DNA of 52,228 bases from Nitrolancea sp040255925 (GCA_040255925.1 JBDZVX010000004.1:1-52228), one strand, 5' to 3'; counted from the stretch's first letter, positions 25,414 through 33,040 are shown. Notes: generated by a model from the letters alone, not told the origin. Made by a program: numbers and translations.

Positions 25414-26409
25414 TTGCCGCGCAGCACCCGGACAACCAGATGGCGCGTGACGCTCACGCTCCTGCTTCTCCTGCTCATTGCGCCGGCCTGCGGGCAGAGC
25501 AGCCCGCCGATCGCGGCAAACGGCACGGCGTACCGGCCCGATCAGTATCCCAATGGCCAGCTCTTGGTAAACGTCGACTGGCTGGCCGCGCATCTCGACG
25601 ATCCCGATATCCGGATCATCGATCTCAGCCCGCTCGCGGACTACCGGAGCGGCCACATTCCTGGCGCCAGCCATGCCTGGTGGCAGGATACGATCGAAAT
25701 CCACAACGACACCTATGGGATGCTGGTAAATGAAGAGGGTCGCGCCAAGCTGATCCGCGAGGCAGGCATTAAGCCGGGCACGACGGTTGTCCTCTACGAT
25801 GCCAGCGGGGGCCGCTATGCCGCCCGTTTGCTCTGGGTGCTGAATGCCATCGGATTCGACCGCGCGGCTATCCTGAACGGCGGGCGCCAGGCCTGGCAGG
25901 CGGCGGGCCACGCATTCGCCCGAGACATACCCTCGATCGCGCCGGGCACGCTCGAACAGCGACTCAATTACGATGTCCTGATCTCCGCCGATACCCTGCG
26001 TGAGCACCTGCATGATGCGAGTATCGCGATCGTTGATAGCCGGACGCCTGAGGAGCAGCGCGAGACCTGGTTTGACAAGCTCCGGATCGGACGAATTCCC
26101 GGCGCGGGGATGATCCCCGCGACCGATCTGGTGCAATCCGGATCGGTCCCCTACTATGCCGATCCCCAGCAACTCCGGCAGCGTTTCATCGACAACGGCA
26201 TCACACCGGAGAAGACGGTGGTCGTCTATGGACAACATGGCACCCTCGCGGCGCAGACCTATGTCGTGCTGCGCCTGCTGGGCTATCCATCGGTTAAGGT
26301 CTACGACGGCTCGTGGGCAGAGTGGGGCGCGAGGAATGACCTTCCGATCGAACCGCTGCCGGATCAGGCGGGGGGGGGGGGGCCAGTAAGGGGAGACGAT
26401 GATTATTGA
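25414..26409 (+). CDS. Rhodanese-like lipoprotein with two domains and no catalytic cysteine
   Basis: The 331-residue protein has a lipoprotein-type N terminus (TLTLLLLLLIAPACGQ) and two rhodanese domains in tandem, as in thiosulfate sulfurtransferases: domain 1 with IIDLSPLADYRSGHIPGASH and domain 2 with VDSRTPEEQRE and RIPGAGMIPATD. The active loop of domain 2, normally C-x2-G-x2-A, reads YGQHGTLAAQ, with glycine in place of the cysteine; domain 1 has YDASGGRYAAR. The only cysteine in the whole protein is the lipobox one. It therefore cannot do classical sulfur transfer and may bind anions or partner proteins. TTG 25414 follows GGAGAGA. The gene ends in a G13 tract and overlaps the next start by 11 nt. 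Confidence 0.85.
   Translation: MPRSTRTTRWRVTLTLLLLLLIAPACGQSSPPIAANGTAYRPDQYPNGQLLVNVDWLAAHLDDPDIRIIDLSPLADYRSGHIPGASHAWWQDTIEIHNDTYGMLVNEEGRAKLIREAGIKPGTTVVLYDASGGRYAARLLWVLNAIGFDRAAILNGGRQAWQAAGHAFARDIPSIAPGTLEQRLNYDVLISADTLREHLHDASIAIVDSRTPEEQRETWFDKLRIGRIPGAGMIPATDLVQSGSVPYYADPQQLRQRFIDNGITPEKTVVVYGQHGTLAAQTYVVLRLLGYPSVKVYDGSWAEWGARNDLPIEPLPDQAGGGGPVRGDDDY
26370..26382 (+). repeat. G13 homopolymer near the end of the rhodanese-like gene
   Basis: Thirteen consecutive G residues encode a GGGG run nine codons before the stop and lie just upstream of the ribosome site of the pyrophosphatase gene. Such tracts slip in replication and are also common places for sequencing error. Confidence 0.9.
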
Positions 26410-26872
26410 CGCGGTGATCGAGGATCCGAAAGGCGCGACCTGCCGCCATTATCTCGACCGGCGGACCGGCGAATGGCACGCAGTCCCGTATCCCTTCACG
26501 GTAGATCCCTGGCCAGCGAACTACGGGTTCCTGCCCGGCACCCACAATCCGGCCGACGACGATGAGCTCGACGTGATCGTGCTGGCGCGGGAGCCGCTGG
26601 CGACTGGCACCCAGCTGCCGGTGCGACCGGTCGCGCTCCTCCGGCTGGCCGACGGCGATCACAAGATCCTGGCGGTAGCCGTCAGTGATCCGGTCTACGG
26701 CGGAATTGCGGCCCTCGATGACGTTCCGGCAGCCGACCTGACCGCGATCGAGCAGTGGTTCCCGGAAAAGGGGAGATTCCTCGGCTGGGAGGATGCAGCC
26801 GGCGTCGAAGCCTTGATCACCCGTGCCGGAACAGAAGACCAGACTCCGGCGAGCGGCACGGCGTTCCCATGA
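26399..26872 (+). CDS. ppa: Inorganic pyrophosphatase, family I
   Basis: The 157-residue enzyme splits pyrophosphate and so drives biosynthetic reactions. The signature D-[SGDN]-D-[PE]-[LIVMF]-D is present as DDDELDVIV, with YPFTVDPWPANYGFLPGT before it, as in other soluble type I enzymes. Downstream, GDHKILAV matches the conserved D-x-K strand. The start ATG 26399 follows AAGGGGAG and overlaps the end of the previous gene, so translation may be coupled. The chain is slightly shorter than E. coli Ppa. Confidence 0.9.
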   Translation: MIIDAVIEDPKGATCRHYLDRRTGEWHAVPYPFTVDPWPANYGFLPGTHNPADDDELDVIVLAREPLATGTQLPVRPVALLRLADGDHKILAVAVSDPVYGGIAALDDVPAADLTAIEQWFPEKGRFLGWEDAAGVEALITRAGTEDQTPASGTAFP

Positions 26873-26986
26873 GCGTTTTCCATGGTGAGAGCAGATAGGC
26901 AAGGCCGCGCGCTGGTAAACCGGCAGTGCTCAGGAGCCGACGCCGGCCCAAAGCTGGCTAATCGGCATTTAGTGAGATCGCTCCTC

Positions 26987-27073
26987 GTCATTCTGAGCGA
27001 ACGCGAAGAATCTTCTAACGAAAAGATCCTTCACGAAGTTTACCCTCGAGCATAGCGAAGAGTTCAGGATGAC
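26987..27073. repeat. Dispersed intergenic repeat, copy 2
   Basis: This 87-bp element starts GTCATTCTGAGCGAACGCG and ends GTTCAGGATGAC, so the two ends form an imperfect inverted repeat. It fills much of the 245-base space between ppa and the convergent Rad52-like gene and is the best-preserved of the three related copies in the window. Confidence 0.8.
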
Positions 27074-27117
27074 GGAAGGCGTGCATCTAGAATCACAATC
27101 GGCTGGAACCCGGTCAG

Positions 27118-27882
27118 CTACACCGGCAAACCCTGATCGCGGCGGTAAGCAATCAGCTCAGCCCGCACCTCACGCGGGGTCATCTCGCCCAAAGGATGAC
27201 CGAGCAGTCCTTCCACCTGGGATTTGCTGCTGTATCCCAGTCCACGCGCCCAATGCCAGAACTCATTCCAGTTGAAGTTAGCCGGGTTGTACCCCTCTTC
27301 CGGCCGTGGCTGCTTCTCCAGAGCCGCGGGACTGGTGCTCTTCACGGCTTGTTGCGCTGGAGCGGCAACCGGCTCGACCTCCTGCTCGACCACCGGCTCT
27401 GGCTCTGCCTCCAGTCGCGGTGCCAACCGGAGTGGCGGACGGCCCTGATGGCGTTCCGGTGAATCGACTGGCGGGCCAGGCGGTACCTCCACATCGAGCT
27501 CCGGGTCCCCGAGGTCAAGCTCCAGCGCGAACTGGGTACCGTAGCCGAGCGCGGCCAAGGCTCTCCCGATCGACCTGGTCTCGGCCTTTTCGATGAAATC
27601 CGCGAAATCCGTCCTCGTTTCGCTCCCGTAGCCGGTCGCGCTCCCGCCACTTGGGATCTCGATCGTCGCGCGGAAGATGGCCAGCGTCTCGTTGAGCGTC
27701 GCAAGCTCGGTCGTGATGCGGGCATCGGGATGCTCTGCACGAAGCCAGGCCAGCCGCCACTTTATGTCGAGGTAGTCCGACTCCTGACCCTGGCTCTGAA
27801 TCCGGCGAAGATGCGGCCGGGGATCGAAGGGTTTACCCGGCTGCCGCGACGTCTCCCGGTCGGTGTCTCCCCGTCCATCCAT
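27118..27882 (-). CDS. Rad52/Erf-like single-strand annealing-type protein (phage type)
   Basis: The 254-residue protein has an N-terminal core typical of phage recombination mediators: SDYLDIKWRLAWLRAEHPDA, then AIFRATIEIPSGGSATGYGS, then FIEKAETRSIGRALAALGYG, the stretch that recalls Rad52/Sak and Erf families. A proline- and glutamate-rich linker (about residues 130-195) joins a C-terminal helical domain, FNWNEFWHWARGLGYSSKSQ. ATG 27882 follows AAGGGGAGGA. No other phage gene is adjacent, so it is a solitary gene. Its role in DNA annealing or repair is inferred from family resemblance. Confidence 0.6.
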   Translation of the reverse strand: MDGRGDTDRETSRQPGKPFDPRPHLRRIQSQGQESDYLDIKWRLAWLRAEHPDARITTELATLNETLAIFRATIEIPSGGSATGYGSETRTDFADFIEKAETRSIGRALAALGYGTQFALELDLGDPELDVEVPPGPPVDSPERHQGRPPLRLAPRLEAEPEPVVEQEVEPVAAPAQQAVKSTSPAALEKQPRPEEGYNPANFNWNEFWHWARGLGYSSKSQVEGLLGHPLGEMTPREVRAELIAYRRDQGLPV

Positions 27883-27918
27883 GGCCTGTCCTCCCCTTCC
27901 AGACGTCTACACGCATGC

Positions 27919-27935
27919 CTGTACGTACAGTATAC
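27919..27935 (-). promoter_or_regulatory. Candidate promoter and operator of the Rad52-like gene
   Basis: On the minus strand TATACT (27935-27930) makes a good -10 box. Directly after it, sharing its last two bases, lies the perfect 12-bp palindrome CTGTACGTACAG (27919-27930), where transcription would start. A repressor bound here would block the promoter. The nearest -35 candidates (GGTTGC or TTGCGA) are weak. Confidence 0.45.
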
Positions 27936-28133
27936 GCCAGAATCACGCATCGCAACCGGGTGAAGCTGAGGTTTACACGCAAGCATACTCCTCAACAAGC
28001 AGAAATTCGCCGCAAGAGGGAATCGCGGTTTCGCCGACCTCCTCATAGAAAATACCTGGAGTAGCGACATTGTCGACATGATCGACATACTTGGTATACA
28101 CTCCCGTCATGATTGCACAGGAGGGATGAATTC

Positions 28134-28889
28134 ATGCGGCGTATCGCGCGGCGTCCGATCTTCCGGTTCACCTCCGCCGGGATTCTCGCGGCCCTGATGA
28201 TCTTCCTTATGGTGGCATGTGGTGGGGGAGACCCAATCCAGGACGCCGGCTCAAAACCGAATGTCGAAAATCCGAGTGAGCTGCCAACCATGCCGGTTGC
28301 GGAGCGAGAGCAGCGATTTCACCCAGGACCGCCGTGGCAGGGCAAGGGGAATGATCAGGGCATTTCCCAGGCGGAAGCTGAAAATTTTGCGGACTATCCG
28401 CTCTTCTGGTTGGGCGAGAGCTTTGCCGGATACAACCTCCAGTTCATCGTCCGTCAGAAATACACGCCGCCGCCTGGCGTCCCAGCGCATGAGGCGATGG
28501 ATAGTGTGGGCTTCAGCTACGGGGACTGCACGATCCAGCCAGGGAGCCAATCTTGCCCGGCGCCGCTCGTGGTCATGATCGAGCCGGCGTGCCTGGAGCA
28601 GCCAGAGAGGCTTGCGAATGCGGTGAAAGACGGTCCTATGGAAAGTGTTCGTGGTGGCGCACAGCTGCAACGGTTCCATGATGGACATGTTAGACTGTGG
28701 ACTGGGCAGGTGAGCATGTTCCTGATGGCACCAGCCGATCCTTCGCTGGTCGATCGAATGGTGCAGGAACTCCATGGGATCGGGATTAACCGGGCAGCTC
28801 TGGCGGGTACACCGTTGTCAGCGCCGGATTTCAGTGGCTGTCCACCAATAGACATTGCGCCGCTCAATGATCCGACAATCAACAAGTAG
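28134..28889 (+). CDS. Putative lipoprotein, uncharacterised
   Basis: The 251-residue product has an N-terminal signal with lipobox (ALMIFLMVACGGGD) and a mature domain without a family I recognise. Two cysteine pairs may form disulfides (GDCTIQPGSQSC and later SGC). ATG 28134 follows CAGGAGGG; the 7-codon longer form starts at a TTG within the ribosome site. Upstream lies a short region with nested GTCGACAT repeats (28069-28092) and a TATAC box, likely its promoter. Its last 25 codons recur as a decayed copy at 29606-29686, so a second gene of this family once stood downstream. Confidence 0.75.
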   Translation: MRRIARRPIFRFTSAGILAALMIFLMVACGGGDPIQDAGSKPNVENPSELPTMPVAEREQRFHPGPPWQGKGNDQGISQAEAENFADYPLFWLGESFAGYNLQFIVRQKYTPPPGVPAHEAMDSVGFSYGDCTIQPGSQSCPAPLVVMIEPACLEQPERLANAVKDGPMESVRGGAQLQRFHDGHVRLWTGQVSMFLMAPADPSLVDRMVQELHGIGINRAALAGTPLSAPDFSGCPPIDIAPLNDPTINK

Positions 28890-28957
28890 CAGGCTTCTCG
28901 GTAAATACCTGCTGAGTCGTGTAGCTGCGGGGTCAGGATCCAAGCTGGCCCCGCTAC
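28888..28957 (+). terminator. Two hairpins after the lipoprotein gene
   Basis: AGCAGG (28888-28893) pairs with CCTGCT (28908-28913), and GTAGC with GGGG (28921-28932, TGC bulge) pairs with CCCCGCTAC (28949-28957). They stand at the end of the lipoprotein gene. Confidence 0.45.
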
Positions 28958-29056
28958 GTCTGCCGTATCCAATTTGCAACCTGCAATCCGAGCATGAGAG
29001 AGGTACCTGGTGAACGAGCTTGCGCGTATCGCCACTGGGGTAGCGGTGGTTGGGAT

Positions 29057-29197
29057 CCTAGAACACCGGTCAAGTAATGGTGTTGGAGGCCATTTCAGCC
29101 GCGACCGGGGCGGATGCCGCCACGTTTTTCCGCGGAAGTAAGCCGAAACGTTACGCGGGATCGGCGGCATTCCCGATTACTTGACCGACGCTCTAGG
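29057..29197. mobile_element. MITE-like element with 22-bp terminal inverted repeats
   Basis: The left end (29057-29078) and right end (29176-29197) are inverted copies over 22 bp with 3 mismatches; the inner 12 bp, CGGTCAAGTAAT and ATTACTTGACCG, are perfect. The interior (about 97 bp) holds further partial complementarity (GCGGATGCCGCC against GGCGGCAT) and no gene. CTAG occurs at both outer ends (29058-29061 and 29193-29196) and could be a 4-bp target duplication, which would put the element at 29062-29192. No transposase is nearby, so it would be non-autonomous. Confidence 0.6.
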
Positions 29198-29213
29198 CTA
29201 CGCGTGGCTCCCA

Positions 29214-29501
29214 GTGAGGGCTGCAGGCTTCTGGTTACCCATCGGGCTGTTGCTCGTCGGACTGATCGGTGGCCTCGTAATAGGCTCCTGGTGGTCCCTC
29301 GGCCTCGTGCCCGCTACCCTCGTGATCAGCTTCTGGCTCTGGCGCAGGATCGAGTGCACCGATTGCCCTCCTGGTCACGAAGGGCCACCGCTCTGGATCG
29401 GCCTGCTGCTTGCTGCCGGGCTCTACGCGTTTTCCGTTGCAGGCGCTGCGGCAGGGACATTCATAGTGAAGCGTGTATCACACAGGCGGCGGCTAGAGTA
29501 G
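29214..29501 (+). CDS. Small membrane protein, first copy
   Basis: The 95-residue product has three hydrophobic segments, the first two being LPIGLLLVGLIGGLVIGSWW and SLGLVPATLVISFWLW, and a Cys-x2-Cys (ECTDCPP) between segments 2 and 3. The frame is open from TTG 29181, but that codon lies in the right end of the MITE-like element, so GTG 29214 is preferred; neither has a good ribosome site. A paralogue is encoded at 29829. No function is recognised. Confidence 0.5.
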   Translation: MRAAGFWLPIGLLLVGLIGGLVIGSWWSLGLVPATLVISFWLWRRIECTDCPPGHEGPPLWIGLLLAAGLYAFSVAGAAAGTFIVKRVSHRRRLE

Positions 29502-29605
29502 CAGGAATCCAAATAATCGTGCTTTCTAATTGTTAGTGCTGATCGCGCGGAGACTGAGATGGCCTGTAGGTCGCCAATCCCGGCACTGAACGGCCATCGG
29601 TTGAT

Positions 29606-29686
29606 ACCCTGTTGTCAGCGCCGGATTTCAGTGGCTGCCCGCCGGTTGACGTGCCACCATTCAAGAATCCGCCAACCGGGGGTTAG
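29606..29686 (+). pseudogene. Decayed 3' end of a second lipoprotein gene
   Basis: Read in the right frame these bases encode TLLSAPDFSGCPPVDVPPF and end in a proper TAG, matching the last residues of the lipoprotein at 28134 (TPLSAPDFSGCPPIDIAPL). The match at DNA level is exact over GTTGTCAGCGCCGGATTTCA and beyond. The rest of the gene is missing. Apart from this fragment the 327 bases between the two small membrane genes hold nothing I recognise. Confidence 0.8.
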
Positions 29687-29828
29687 CAACCCGCTCGGTA
29701 GGTGTGTTGACCCGTTTGGTACGGGATCAGCCAGATTCTGGGTCCGTGGCGTGCTCACTGTGAATAGTTGCGACTTTGCTGATTGGCCATTGGCACCGGG
29801 AGAATATGCCGTATCGATTGGGGAAGCT

Positions 29829-30146
29829 ATGCGCTGGATGCTTGTTGCGATTTTCATCCTCGTTGCGGCTGCGCTGCACTACGTCGGAGGCCCTGTTCCA
29901 TACGGAATCGGCCTGTGGTTTCTCCTCGCCGTTGGCATCGGCTTTCTCCTTGGCAACTGGTGGGTGCTCGCTTTTGCTCCCGTCCCGTGGCTGTTGGGCG
30001 TCGGAGGTGGGCTCGTCACTGGCCGTTACGCGTACCTGGGCGAATTCTGGCAGTTCATCTTCCTGCTCAGCGCCGGCACCGGTCTCATCGGGATTTCCCT
30101 TGGACTGTCCATCCATGCGGCTACTGCACGATGGACCGCGAGATAG
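29829..30146 (+). CDS. Small membrane protein, second copy
   Basis: The 105-residue product has three to four hydrophobic segments, including MRWMLVAIFILVAAALHYVG, GLWFLLAVGIGFLLGNWWVL and FIFLLSAGTGLIGISLG. The segment IGFLLGNWWVLAFAPVPWLL parallels IGGLVIGSWWSLGLVPATLV in the gene at 29214, so the two are paralogues. ATG 29829 has GGGGAAG close upstream. A decayed lipoprotein tail precedes it, repeating the order lipoprotein then small membrane protein. Function is unknown. Confidence 0.6.
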   Translation: MRWMLVAIFILVAAALHYVGGPVPYGIGLWFLLAVGIGFLLGNWWVLAFAPVPWLLGVGGGLVTGRYAYLGEFWQFIFLLSAGTGLIGISLGLSIHAATARWTAR

Positions 30147-30271
30147 CCGGGCATGCGCGGGTGGCAGCTGATTCCCATGGCTCGCTCGGACTTTCGGCCT
30201 CCCCAGCCACACGCCTTCCCCGAGCGAATCTAGACCATCCGCTAGACAATCAGACTGGTCCGCCTGCGGAT

Positions 30272-31219
30272 CTAGCCACCGGTTTCCGTCTGCCGGCGTT
30301 TGCGGAAATAGCGAGCCAAGCCGTCGACCGACATTTGGTAGTTGCTGATCAACTCAAACGGAAGGGCCAGATCGGTCCGGCCGGTGCGATCGGCAAGTTC
30401 GTCATCGGCCCAGGTAGCGAGATCGGCCGCGACCAGCGTGGTATCCGCACCCTCAACCAGCCGCGCTTCCGACCAGCCGGTCCAATCGGCCATCCGGTCG
30501 AGTAGATCATCGAAATGCCACTCCGGCTCATCATAGGCGCCGAAGTGAGTCAGATAGAGCCGCCGCGGCCGGAGCGAACGCAGCCGTGCTAAGCTCGCCT
30601 GCCAGCGCTCGGGATCGAATTCCGGCGGCGGAGTCGGCGGGCGGACGTAGGGCGCGTTGCCGAGCCGTACCCCGGCAATGTCGCCGGTAAACAGCACACC
30701 GGACATTGGATCGTAGAAGGCCATCTCGTGAGAGGCATGGCCGGGGCTATCCAGCGCCTGGAGCGTCCGGTTCCCGGCTAGGATCGTATCCCCGTCATCC
30801 AGGATCACCACCCGCTCAGCCGGTACCGGCAGCACGTCTCCCCAGAGCCGGTCCATATCGTCGCCGTAGATCCGGGCGGCGCTTTTGAGAAGCTTGGATG
30901 GATCGATGAGGTGCGGCGCGCCGACCCGATGGACGAACAACCGCGCCCGCGGCAGCCGTCGGAGCAGGACACCAGCCGACCCGGCATGGTCGAGATGGAT
31001 GTGCGTCACGACAAGCTGCGTGATCCGCTGGGGATCGAACCCGGCCGCGCGCACTCCTTCCAGCAACGTCTCCAACGTCGGCGTCGTGCCGGTCTCAATG
31101 AGCGTCAGATCATCGCTACCGGCCAGGAGGTACGACGCGATCAGCCCCGGCGTCTCTTGGAAATGGTGATCGATCATGAAAAGACCCGGTTCGAGTTCAG
31201 TCACCATCGGTCTCGGCAT
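30272..31219 (-). CDS. Metallo-beta-lactamase-fold hydrolase
   Basis: The 315-residue protein has the metal-binding motif THIHLDHAG (H-x-H-x-D-H), a later DSPGHASHEMAFYD and FTGDIAGVR, and LTHFGAY near the C-terminal part, together the usual ligands of two zinc ions. A C-terminal helical extension of about 80 residues follows the core. It resembles glyoxalase II-like or broad hydrolases rather than true beta-lactamases and has no signal peptide. ATG 31219 is chosen because GGGAGCGG lies upstream; GTG 31243 would add 8 residues. Confidence 0.85.
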   Translation of the reverse strand: MPRPMVTELEPGLFMIDHHFQETPGLIASYLLAGSDDLTLIETGTTPTLETLLEGVRAAGFDPQRITQLVVTHIHLDHAGSAGVLLRRLPRARLFVHRVGAPHLIDPSKLLKSAARIYGDDMDRLWGDVLPVPAERVVILDDGDTILAGNRTLQALDSPGHASHEMAFYDPMSGVLFTGDIAGVRLGNAPYVRPPTPPPEFDPERWQASLARLRSLRPRRLYLTHFGAYDEPEWHFDDLLDRMADWTGWSEARLVEGADTTLVAADLATWADDELADRTGRTDLALPFELISNYQMSVDGLARYFRKRRQTETGG

Positions 31220-31430
31220 CACCACCCGCTCCCATTCCATCACCGTTATTAAGCCGGACGAGGCTGGCCGAAATCGCCAAACCCTGCCCCGACAGTGGCT
31301 TCGATCCTAACAGATCGACACACCGGTGTGACATAGTGAGTGTCGAGTTCGCACCTTCCCCCGCGCTTCACCGGCGACCGGGAAGCGGTATAACAGCAAT
31401 AGCAATTGGTTTTGAGAAAGGACGGTCAGG

Positions 31431-32129
31431 GTGAACAGGCTAAGAGAGCTTGTACGTGGCCGGACCCGGCGGTTGTGGGCTCGCGGGGTGATGCAGCTTG
31501 CGATGCGCGATTCACCCTTCTGGCGGCTGGCCAGGACCCCGACGCGCCGGATTTTCGACGGACTGGCGCCTCGTTGGGATACGATGGTGACCAGCCAGGG
31601 ACAGGACTGGTTTCAAGCGCTAGACGGCGCGCTGGACCACCTGCCCGCCGGTTGGCAGCCCGCTCGGATTCTGGAGATCGGCGCCGGAACCGGCCGCGGC
31701 ACATTCCACCTGGCCGCGCGTTTCCCATCCGCATTTACGATTGGGCTCGATCTCTCAACAGCGATGCTGCATCGCGGGCAGGAGCGGGCACGAGAGGGGC
31801 ATCTCCCGGCGGTGCATTTCGTCGCCGGAGATGGCGCGGCGCTCCCGATCACCACCAAGTCGGTGGATTTGGCCGTCCTTCTCAACGCCCCGCCCTTCTT
31901 CGACGAAATCGCCCGCGTGGTGCGGCCCGGCGGCGCCATCGTGCTCGCCTTCTCGCACGGTTCCCGCCAGCCGATGTACGTGAGTGGTCCGACCGCGGCG
32001 CGGCATCTCCGTCGCCATGGGTTCAACGACGTGATCGCTGGCTGGGCCGGGGAAGGGACCTTCGTGATCGGTCGGAGAACGCTGGATCGCGCACCGCATG
32101 CGCTCACCACAAGCCAGGGCACAACGTGA
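31431..32129 (+). CDS. Class I SAM-dependent methyltransferase
   Basis: The 232-residue protein has motif I ARILEIGAGTGRGTFHLA near residues 77-94, an acidic TIGLDLSTAML, and VDLAVLLNAPPFFDEIARVV as motif IV. GTG 31431 follows AAAGGACGG. The substrate is unknown. Its last 13 codons (DRAPHALTTSQGT) recur in altered form at 33029-33067, beyond the mazEF pair. Confidence 0.8.
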   Translation: MNRLRELVRGRTRRLWARGVMQLAMRDSPFWRLARTPTRRIFDGLAPRWDTMVTSQGQDWFQALDGALDHLPAGWQPARILEIGAGTGRGTFHLAARFPSAFTIGLDLSTAMLHRGQERAREGHLPAVHFVAGDGAALPITTKSVDLAVLLNAPPFFDEIARVVRPGGAIVLAFSHGSRQPMYVSGPTAARHLRRHGFNDVIAGWAGEGTFVIGRRTLDRAPHALTTSQGTT

Positions 32130-32142
32130 TTCAATACGCTGA
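32101..32142. repeat. Direct repeat, left copy (end of the methyltransferase gene)
   Basis: This 42-base stretch with core CACAAGCCAGGGCAC and CGTGATTC recurs at 33041-33083 with about 85 percent identity. The two copies bracket the mazEF genes. Confidence 0.75.
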
Positions 32143-32258
32143 TACGCGAACTGTTCACTAGCTGGGAGGCTGCCCGTGCAGGCCGGAACTCGAAGAGGAA
32201 GCGATTGACCGTCATCGGCGAAGTACTGCGGCACCTCACTGAGACGTGATTCAGTGTG

Positions 32259-32606
32259 CTAGAAGAGGTGGAGGAGAATACGTAGCCGATCCTCGACTTC
32301 CCGCATTACCGGGTCAGAGATAGCGCCCCACCGGGAAAGAAGCCGTTCCACGGAGATAGAGCGCACGTCCTCACACTTGATAAAGCTCGGCTGCTGTAAT
32401 CCACCGTCAGGCGGGTCTACCCTAACGTGCAGCGGGATACCACGATCCCTCGTCGTCAGCGGCACGACAACGACGAGACCTGCCGGACCATGATTGAACA
32501 GATCATCGGAAACGACCACACAGGGACGCGTTCTGCCCTGTTCATGGCCCCGAACCGGCTCCAGGTCGACGAGCCAGACATCCTTTCTCGACGGCGTTGC
32601 TGCCAA
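32259..32606 (-). CDS. mazF: MazF/PemK-type toxin endoribonuclease
   Basis: The 115-residue protein is a MazF-family toxin that cuts mRNA at short motifs. Family marks are VWLVDLEPVRGHEQGRTRPC with the conserved G-x-E-x-x-x-x-RP, VVVPLTTRDRG, and SFIKCEDVRSISVERL. The TTG start at 32606 has AGGGAAGG upstream and lies 11 nt after the antitoxin stop, the usual antitoxin-first order. A short hairpin (CACTGA 32237-32242 with TCAGTG 32251-32256) follows the gene on the minus strand. Confidence 0.92.
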   Translation of the reverse strand: MAATPSRKDVWLVDLEPVRGHEQGRTRPCVVVSDDLFNHGPAGLVVVVPLTTRDRGIPLHVRVDPPDGGLQQPSFIKCEDVRSISVERLLSRWGAISDPVMREVEDRLRILLHLF

Positions 32607-32617
32607 TATCCTTCCCT

Positions 32618-32929
32618 CTACTCATCGTCGATCCCATCAGCCGCGGTAATCTCCCAGATCTCCCGCTCATCGCGTTCCTCTTGCCAGCGACGTGAATCGG
32701 CACGGAGGGCTGCGTAGGCGGCGTTAGTGCGCTCGAGGATACGCTGGCGCCGGTACGCCTCAACTGCCTTGGCGATGACGTCTTGCATCGGCTCGCCCAT
32801 TTCCTCGGCCAGGGCGCGTACGGCAGCACGAGTTTGCTCCGTGACACGGACGGTACTTCCCGCCCTTCCCGGCTCATGACGACCTGAAGGCCGACCTTTG
32901 CTGCTAGAGATCATTTCTGGCACAGCCAC
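32618..32929 (-). CDS. Antitoxin partner of MazF (ribbon-helix-helix type)
   Basis: The product (103 residues from GTG 32929) has a short strand followed by helices, STVRVTEQTRAAVRALAEEM then MQDVIAKAVEAYRRQRI, as in ribbon-helix-helix DNA-binding antitoxins, and an acidic C-terminal tail (EERDEREIWEITAADG) that would wrap the toxin. GTG 32929 has AGGA five bases upstream; GTG 32923 and ATG 32914 are alternatives. It precedes the toxin and presumably represses the operon. Confidence 0.8.
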   Translation of the reverse strand: MAVPEMISSSKGRPSGRHEPGRAGSTVRVTEQTRAAVRALAEEMGEPMQDVIAKAVEAYRRQRILERTNAAYAALRADSRRWQEERDEREIWEITAADGIDDE

Positions 32930-33040
32930 TCTCTTCCTTTGTAGCTCCCGAAGTCTACCAATTTGTTGACCATTTTGTAGCACAATACAGACCCCAAGAG
33001 CGGCAACTCGGCCAGCGAGCGCCGGATCGGGCACAGCAAG

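Noticed and set aside
27919..27930. A classical SOS (LexA) box before the Rad52-like gene
   Set aside because: CTGTACGTACAG has CTGT and ACAG only 4 bases apart; the E. coli-type box needs 8, and the Gram-positive type is CGAAC-N4-GTTCG. It is kept only as an unknown palindromic operator.
32618..33034. The long (138-codon) form of the MazF antitoxin
   Set aside because: Its N-terminal 35 codons read through the repeat remnant and have no ribosome site; a good site lies just before GTG 32929.
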